A stretch of DNA of 9,603 nucleotides from Rickettsiales bacterium. GTDB taxonomy: Bacteria > Pseudomonadota > Alphaproteobacteria > Rickettsiales > UBA3002. This document shows, piece by piece, positions 5,962-9,603 of this stretch (within the stretch, counting starts at the first letter, position 1; the number at the start of each line of letters is the position of its first letter). Made by a program: the position numbers and the translations under genes. The notes beneath the pieces were generated by a model, which did not search any database, was not told the origin of the DNA, and was given only the letters and a program-made list of their open reading frames with translations. The DNA is taken from NCBI GenBank assembly GCA_027489915.1, contig JAIXZB010000011.1, positions 1 through 9,603 on the forward strand, in the 5' to 3' direction.

Positions 5962-7355
5962 CAGGCGTTGCGCCAAATCACACTACCATCTGGCTTGTCC
6001 TCAAGTATAATCCCTTGCCCCTTCAGCGCATCCCGAATCGCATCTGAGGCAGCAAAATCGCGCGCAGCTTTTGCCGTTTTGCGTGCAGCAATTTGCGCTT
6101 CAATCCACTCCACATCCACCCCAGCTGCACCCTGAAACCATTCTTTCGACGTGTAGTTCAACAACCCCATCAGCCGCGCCGATGCAATCAATTCATCCCC
6201 CTCAAGCTCCTGCAACAACGCAAGTGCCTTAGGCGTATTCATATCATCACATAACGCCTCCATCACCGCCACGTCAGGGTAAGTTAAATGCGAATGCACC
6301 CCACCCCCACAACATTGCGTCCCGTCTTCATCATCACTCACAGTCGGCGACTGGTGATTCTCAATTCTCCTGTAAAGCCTGTCCATCACTTTGCCCGCAT
6401 CCGCGAGTAGCTTCTCGGTCCAATCCAGTGGCTCATTATAGCGCGTACTCATCAGTGCAAAACGAATCACTTCGCCCCTAACACCGCGCGAAAGCAAATC
6501 ATGCACCGTAATAAAATTCCCCAGCGATTTGCTCATCTTCTCACCTTCCACGGTAAGAAAGCCATTATGCACCCAATACTGCGCATAGCCCGTTTCATCA
6601 TCATGTTTATGAGAGCAATTCGCCTGCGCAATTTCATTCTCGTGGTGCGGGAACATCAAATCCGCCCCACCCCCATGAATATCAAACCGCGCACCCAAAT
6701 GCGTAGTAGACATTGCAGAGCACTCAATATGCCACCCAGGCCGCCCCAAACCCCACGGCGAATCAAATTTGCTGCTCGCATCATCCCCTGCCGCCGCAGG
6801 TTTCCAAAGCACAAAATCCGCAGGGTCTTTCTTGTAAGGCGCAACCTCAACACGCGCCCCCGCAATCATATCATCCATCGATCGGCCCGATAATGTTCCA
6901 TACTGCGCATCGCTACTGACCGAAAACAGCACATGCCCCTCGGCCACATACGCATGCCCCGAAGCAATCAACGCCTCAATCATAGTAATCATCTGCGGAA
7001 TATGCGTCGTCGCACGTGGTTCAATCGTGGGGCGCAGCACCCCTAGCACATCCATATCCCCGTGGAATTGTTGCGTCACCTCCTCGGTCAGCGCCTGAAT
7101 CGTAATCCCGCGCTCCACCGCCGCCGCATTAATCTTATCATCCACATCCGTAATGTTACGCGCATACGTCACCTGCGGATAAAGCTGCTCAAGCAGCCTA
7201 AACAGCACATCATACACCACCACGCTGCGCGCATTGCCGATATGCGGCCTTGCATACACCGTAGGCCCACACACATACATCGTCACATGCCGAGGATTAA
7301 GCGGCACAAAATCCACCTTCGCACGTTTCAATGTATTGGTAAGTTTAAGCCGCAT
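5961..7355 (-). CDS. cysS: Cysteinyl-tRNA synthetase
   Basis: This 464-residue class I enzyme ligates cysteine to tRNA-Cys in the cytoplasm. CGPTVY (29-34) holds the first zinc ligand, and HIGN (38-41) is the first ATP-binding signature. Further zinc ligands are C212, H237 and E241, matching the usual C-C-H-E set. KMSKS (273-277) is the second ATP signature. The C-terminal anticodon region ends in the conserved GI.LED...G..W pattern. The segment at about 334-360, before CDDMNTP, is long and unusual (TVSDDEDGTQCCGGG), while the helix after CDDMNTP looks shorter than in familiar homologues. I chose the ATG at 7355: MRLKLTNTL fits the family start, and AAAGG lies 10 nt upstream. A TTG at 7391 would add 12 atypical residues. 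The gene overlaps the end of gltX by 11 nt. Confidence 0.95.
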   Translation of the reverse strand: MRLKLTNTLKRAKVDFVPLNPRHVTMYVCGPTVYARPHIGNARSVVVYDVLFRLLEQLYPQVTYARNITDVDDKINAAAVERGITIQALTEEVTQQFHGDMDVLGVLRPTIEPRATTHIPQMITMIEALIASGHAYVAEGHVLFSVSSDAQYGTLSGRSMDDMIAGARVEVAPYKKDPADFVLWKPAAAGDDASSKFDSPWGLGRPGWHIECSAMSTTHLGARFDIHGGGADLMFPHHENEIAQANCSHKHDDETGYAQYWVHNGFLTVEGEKMSKSLGNFITVHDLLSRGVRGEVIRFALMSTRYNEPLDWTEKLLADAGKVMDRLYRRIENHQSPTVSDDEDGTQCCGGGVHSHLTYPDVAVMEALCDDMNTPKALALLQELEGDELIASARLMGLLNYTSKEWFQGAAGVDVEWIEAQIAARKTAKAARDFAASDAIRDALKGQGIILEDKPDGSVIWRNA

Positions 7356-8685
7356 TACCCAACAACCTTTGTTGCGCACGCGCACGTCCAATCATCGCAA
7401 TCACAATCGGCAGCTCAGGCCCGTGCTCACGCGCCGTCAGCGCCAGTCGCAGGGGCATAAATAACTCTTTGCCCTTCTTGCCTGTGGCTTCCTTCACCGC
7501 ATTCACAAACGCATCCCAGCTCTCAGGATTCCACTCACCTTCAGGCAATAAGGCTGCAGCAGCATTGGCAAATTCCGCATCCGCAATCACAGGCGTAAGT
7601 GCCGATTGCGTCACTTCCCACCAGTCTGCTACATCAGCAAGCGCCGTCAAATTGGCCTGCACCTGCTCCCAGAAACCTTGCGTTACATAACCCAGTCCAA
7701 GCGAATCAAGCTGTGGTTTCACTTCCGCAAACGACAACCCATGCAGGTATTTCTCATTCAACCGTTCCACTTCATTCGCATCATAATTCGCCATGGCACG
7801 GCCCAGCTTTTTCGTATCAAACGAAGCAGCAAGTGCTTCCATACTCGGTGCCAATTCAATCGCATCGCTCGTTCCAATTTTGGCAAGGTAACTCGCCAGC
7901 ACCAACGGAAAAATCCCACCCTCGCGCAGCGCCTGCACATCGCCGCCGCCCGCACGTTTGCTAATTTTTCCTTCTTTCATCTTCAACAGCGCCATATGGC
8001 CAAACACTGGCGGCGCATACCCGAGCGCTTCCATCACCTGCACCTGCACAGCCGTATTACTCACATGGTCCTCGCCCCGAATAATGTGCGTAATGCCCAT
8101 CTGCCCATCATCCACCGAAGTCGAAAGCGTAAACAGCGCCACCCCATCACCACGAAACAACACAGGGTCAGCAATGTTACTCGCCTCAAATTTCACCTCA
8201 CCACGAATCAAATCCTGCCATATAATCGGCGCATCGTTCATCTTAAAACGCCAGTGTGGCACTCTTCCTTCTGCTGCGTAACCTACCTTTTGCGCCTCCG
8301 TAAGTGTCAACCCCGCACGGTCATACATCGGCGGCAACCCGCGCGAAATAAGCATCTTGCGTTTCACATCCAGCTCTTCCGCCGTCTCATAACACGCATA
8401 TAAACGCCCAGCCTTAATCAGCGTCTCTTTCGCAGCATCATATTCCGCAAACCTATCCGATTGCTTCGCAAACGCATCCCACGTAAGCCCCATCCACTCC
8501 AAATCACGCTTCAGCCCTTCTTCATATTCCGCGCGCGAGCGCTCCGTATCCGTATCATCAATGCGCAACATAAACCGCCCACCCAGCGATTTCGCAAACA
8601 GATAATTCGCAAGCGCCGTGCGCAAATTTCCCACATGCAAAAGCCCCGTAGGCGAAGGCGCAAACCGAACAAAAGGAGAAGTCAT
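7345..8685 (-). CDS. gltX: Glutamyl-tRNA synthetase
   Basis: This 446-residue class I enzyme charges tRNA-Glu with glutamate; in many alphaproteobacteria it, or a paralogue, also mischarges tRNA-Gln for later amidation. FAPSPTGLLHVGN (8-20) holds the HIGH-like motif, and KISKR (240-244) is the KMSKS equivalent. FRGDGVALF (177-185) and HIIRGEDH (200-207) are standard catalytic-domain segments. The anticodon-binding end carries KGKELFMPLR (404-413) followed by LALT and HGPEL. The region that binds zinc in E. coli GluRS keeps only one Cys (C98), so this is a zinc-less type. The start at ATG 8685 gives the canonical MTSPFVRFAPSPTG; an in-frame GTG at 8757 would add an unlikely leader. The ribosome site is weak (GGA about 12 nt upstream). 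Whether it is a GltX1 or GltX2 paralogue cannot be settled here. Confidence 0.95.
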   Translation of the reverse strand: MTSPFVRFAPSPTGLLHVGNLRTALANYLFAKSLGGRFMLRIDDTDTERSRAEYEEGLKRDLEWMGLTWDAFAKQSDRFAEYDAAKETLIKAGRLYACYETAEELDVKRKMLISRGLPPMYDRAGLTLTEAQKVGYAAEGRVPHWRFKMNDAPIIWQDLIRGEVKFEASNIADPVLFRGDGVALFTLSTSVDDGQMGITHIIRGEDHVSNTAVQVQVMEALGYAPPVFGHMALLKMKEGKISKRAGGGDVQALREGGIFPLVLASYLAKIGTSDAIELAPSMEALAASFDTKKLGRAMANYDANEVERLNEKYLHGLSFAEVKPQLDSLGLGYVTQGFWEQVQANLTALADVADWWEVTQSALTPVIADAEFANAAAALLPEGEWNPESWDAFVNAVKEATGKKGKELFMPLRLALTAREHGPELPIVIAMIGRARAQQRLLGNAA

Positions 8686-8735
8686 AATGAAATTACATCC
8701 AGCAAAAAAATGATTTACAAATGCAACTAGCACAT

Positions 8736-8781
8736 AAAAACAACAACCACAAGCCACGCACAGGCTTAGCCGAGCACGGCT
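8736..8781 (-). terminator. Possible terminator-like tandem hairpins downstream of nadE
   Basis: On the minus strand AGCCG-TGCT-CGGCT (8781-8768) can form a 5-bp stem, directly followed by AAGCC-TGTGCGT-GGCTT (8767-8751), a second 5-bp stem. A T-rich run ending in TTTTT (8740-8736) follows after about ten bases. The layout fits a weak Rho-independent terminator or attenuator between nadE and gltX, but the T tract is interrupted and offset. I regard it as suggestive only. Confidence 0.35.
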
Positions 8782-8798
8782 TGACAGATTTTCCCCAC

Positions 8799-8835
8799 TT
8801 CAAAGTACACTGAAGCGAAGCTGCAGGACTTTGAA
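8799..8835. repeat. Inverted repeat / stem-loop just after nadE
   Basis: TTCAAAGT at 8799-8806 is a perfect 8-bp inverted match to ACTTTGAA at 8828-8835. Between them CTGAAGC (8810-8816) pairs with GCTGCAG (8820-8826) with one mismatch around a 3-base loop. The two stems together make a 37-base hairpin six nt past the nadE stop codon. No T tract follows closely, so it does not look like a classical terminator. It could stabilise the nadE mRNA 3' end or be one copy of a dispersed palindromic element. Confidence 0.6.
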
Positions 8836-8840
8836 CTGAA

Positions 8841-9603
8841 TTACTCAAACTTCCAGCGGTTGGTGATGGGATACCGCCGATCACGCCCAAACGCCATACT
8901 CGTAATCTTCACCCCCGGCGGCGACTGCCTGCGCTTATATTCCGCCGCAGCCAACATGCCCGCCACCCGCCGCACCGTTTTCGCGCCCATGCCCTCCGCA
9001 ATTAACTCTCCCACCGATTTACGGTGCTCCACCAGCCCGCGCAAAATCGCATCCAAATCCTCATAAGGCGGCAGCGTATCCTGATCGGTCTGATTCGGTT
9101 TCAGCTCTGCACTCGGCGCTTTGGTTATCATCCGCTCTGGAATCACGCGCCCCTTAGGCCCCATATAAAATGGATGTTTCTCCTGCAGCAAATTTCTGAA
9201 ATGGCACAACCGATACACCGTGGTTTTATACACATCCTTCAGCACCGAATAGCCACCGCACATATCGCCGTAAAGGGTCGCATAGCCAACCGACATTTCA
9301 CTCTTATTCCCCGTCGTCAGCACCATCAAACCAAGCTTATTCGAAATCGCCATCAAAATATTCCCACGCAACCGCGCCTGAATATTTTCCTCCGTCGCAT
9401 CATCGGGCAGGCCTTTGAAAAGTGGTGCCAGCAAATCATCCATCACATGCATTGCGTCCGTAATCGTCACCAACTCGGTGCGAATTCCGAGTGTTTTCGC
9501 AAGCACTTCCGCATCTTCAATACTGTCATTACTGGTGTAAGGCGATGGCATCAGCACCCCCATCACGCGCGATGCCCCCAGCGCATCCACCGCCACCGCC
9601 GCC
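8841..9603 (-). CDS. nadE: NAD+ synthetase, C-terminal part (5' end outside window)
   Basis: These 254 codons end in a TAA stop and run off the window at the N-terminal side, so the gene is incomplete here only because of the window edge. The product converts nicotinate adenine dinucleotide to NAD+ using ATP and ammonia, usually released from glutamine. The visible part begins just after where the SGGIDS ATP-pyrophosphatase loop would lie (AVDALGASRV). It contains the TTGNKSE segment followed by SVGYATLYGD, and the PSAEL and NQTDQDTLPPY substrate-loop segments. The ending, KRRQSPPGVKITSMAFGRDRRYPITNRW, is typical of the long glutamine-dependent type; the amidase domain would lie upstream, unseen. 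155 nt separate it from gltX, so it may be a separate transcription unit. Confidence 0.93.
   Translation of the reverse strand, partial: AAVAVDALGASRVMGVLMPSPYTSNDSIEDAEVLAKTLGIRTELVTITDAMHVMDDLLAPLFKGLPDDATEENIQARLRGNILMAISNKLGLMVLTTGNKSEMSVGYATLYGDMCGGYSVLKDVYKTTVYRLCHFRNLLQEKHPFYMGPKGRVIPERMITKAPSAELKPNQTDQDTLPPYEDLDAILRGLVEHRKSVGELIAEGMGAKTVRRVAGMLAAAEYKRRQSPPGVKITSMAFGRDRRYPITNRWKFE

Noticed and set aside
7606..8403. 265-codon open frame on the plus strand opposite gltX
   Set aside because: It is antisense to an unmistakable GltX, is rich in His, Arg, Pro and Gln as typical of shadow frames, and has no recognisable domain.
8686..8757. GTG start giving a 24-residue leader on GltX
   Set aside because: The leader is Cys/Phe-rich and unlike any GluRS. 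The ATG at 8685 gives the canonical start.
8781..8811. Plus-strand TTGACA followed by TACACT as an antisense promoter
   Set aside because: The spacing is 19 nt, the second box is poor, and no plus-strand gene would benefit.
8693..8890. 65-codon minus-strand frame across the nadE-gltX gap
   Set aside because: It begins inside nadE in another frame, runs through the hairpins and has no coding signature. The region is better explained as non-coding structure.

Overview
The window is a block of bacterial chromosome in which every convincing gene lies on the minus strand and is read from high to low coordinates. The gene set suggests an alphaproteobacterium: a zinc-site-less GluRS of about 446 residues, a glutamine-dependent-type NadE, a two-domain citramalate synthase and a TrmJ-type methyltransferase. 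This taxonomic call is an inference from protein style and gene content. No rRNA or tRNA gene, CRISPR array, insertion sequence or transposase is visible.

Region 9603-8841 holds the C-terminal 254 codons of NAD+ synthetase (nadE), cut by the window edge. The 155 bases after it hold a stem-loop directly behind the nadE stop (8799-8835) and a weaker terminator-like pair of hairpins (8736-8781).

Region 8685-2182 is a tightly packed run: gltX, cysS, a small K+-channel-like protein, an RDD membrane protein, cimA (isoleucine precursor synthesis), a TrmJ-family tRNA methyltransferase, and a small protein resembling the immunity proteins of contact-dependent growth inhibition (CDI). Most neighbours overlap or lie within about 10 nt, and several Shine-Dalgarno sequences overlap the preceding stop codon. 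This suggests one polycistronic unit; the widest gap, about 69 nt, lies before cimA.

Region 2113-1 holds three consecutive unrecognised genes. Each encodes a protein of about 190-234 residues with long, charge-poor Gly/Ala-rich hydrophobic segments flanked by polar tails. A fourth open frame begins at position 18 and leaves the window. These proteins look like glycine-zipper membrane or pore-type proteins, but I cannot assign a function. Together with the adjacent orphan CDI-immunity-like gene, they are the best candidate in the window for an undescribed system.

The housekeeping genes cover tRNA charging (GltX, CysS), tRNA modification (TrmJ-like), NAD+ synthesis and isoleucine synthesis. 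The channel and RDD genes are small membrane proteins embedded between them.
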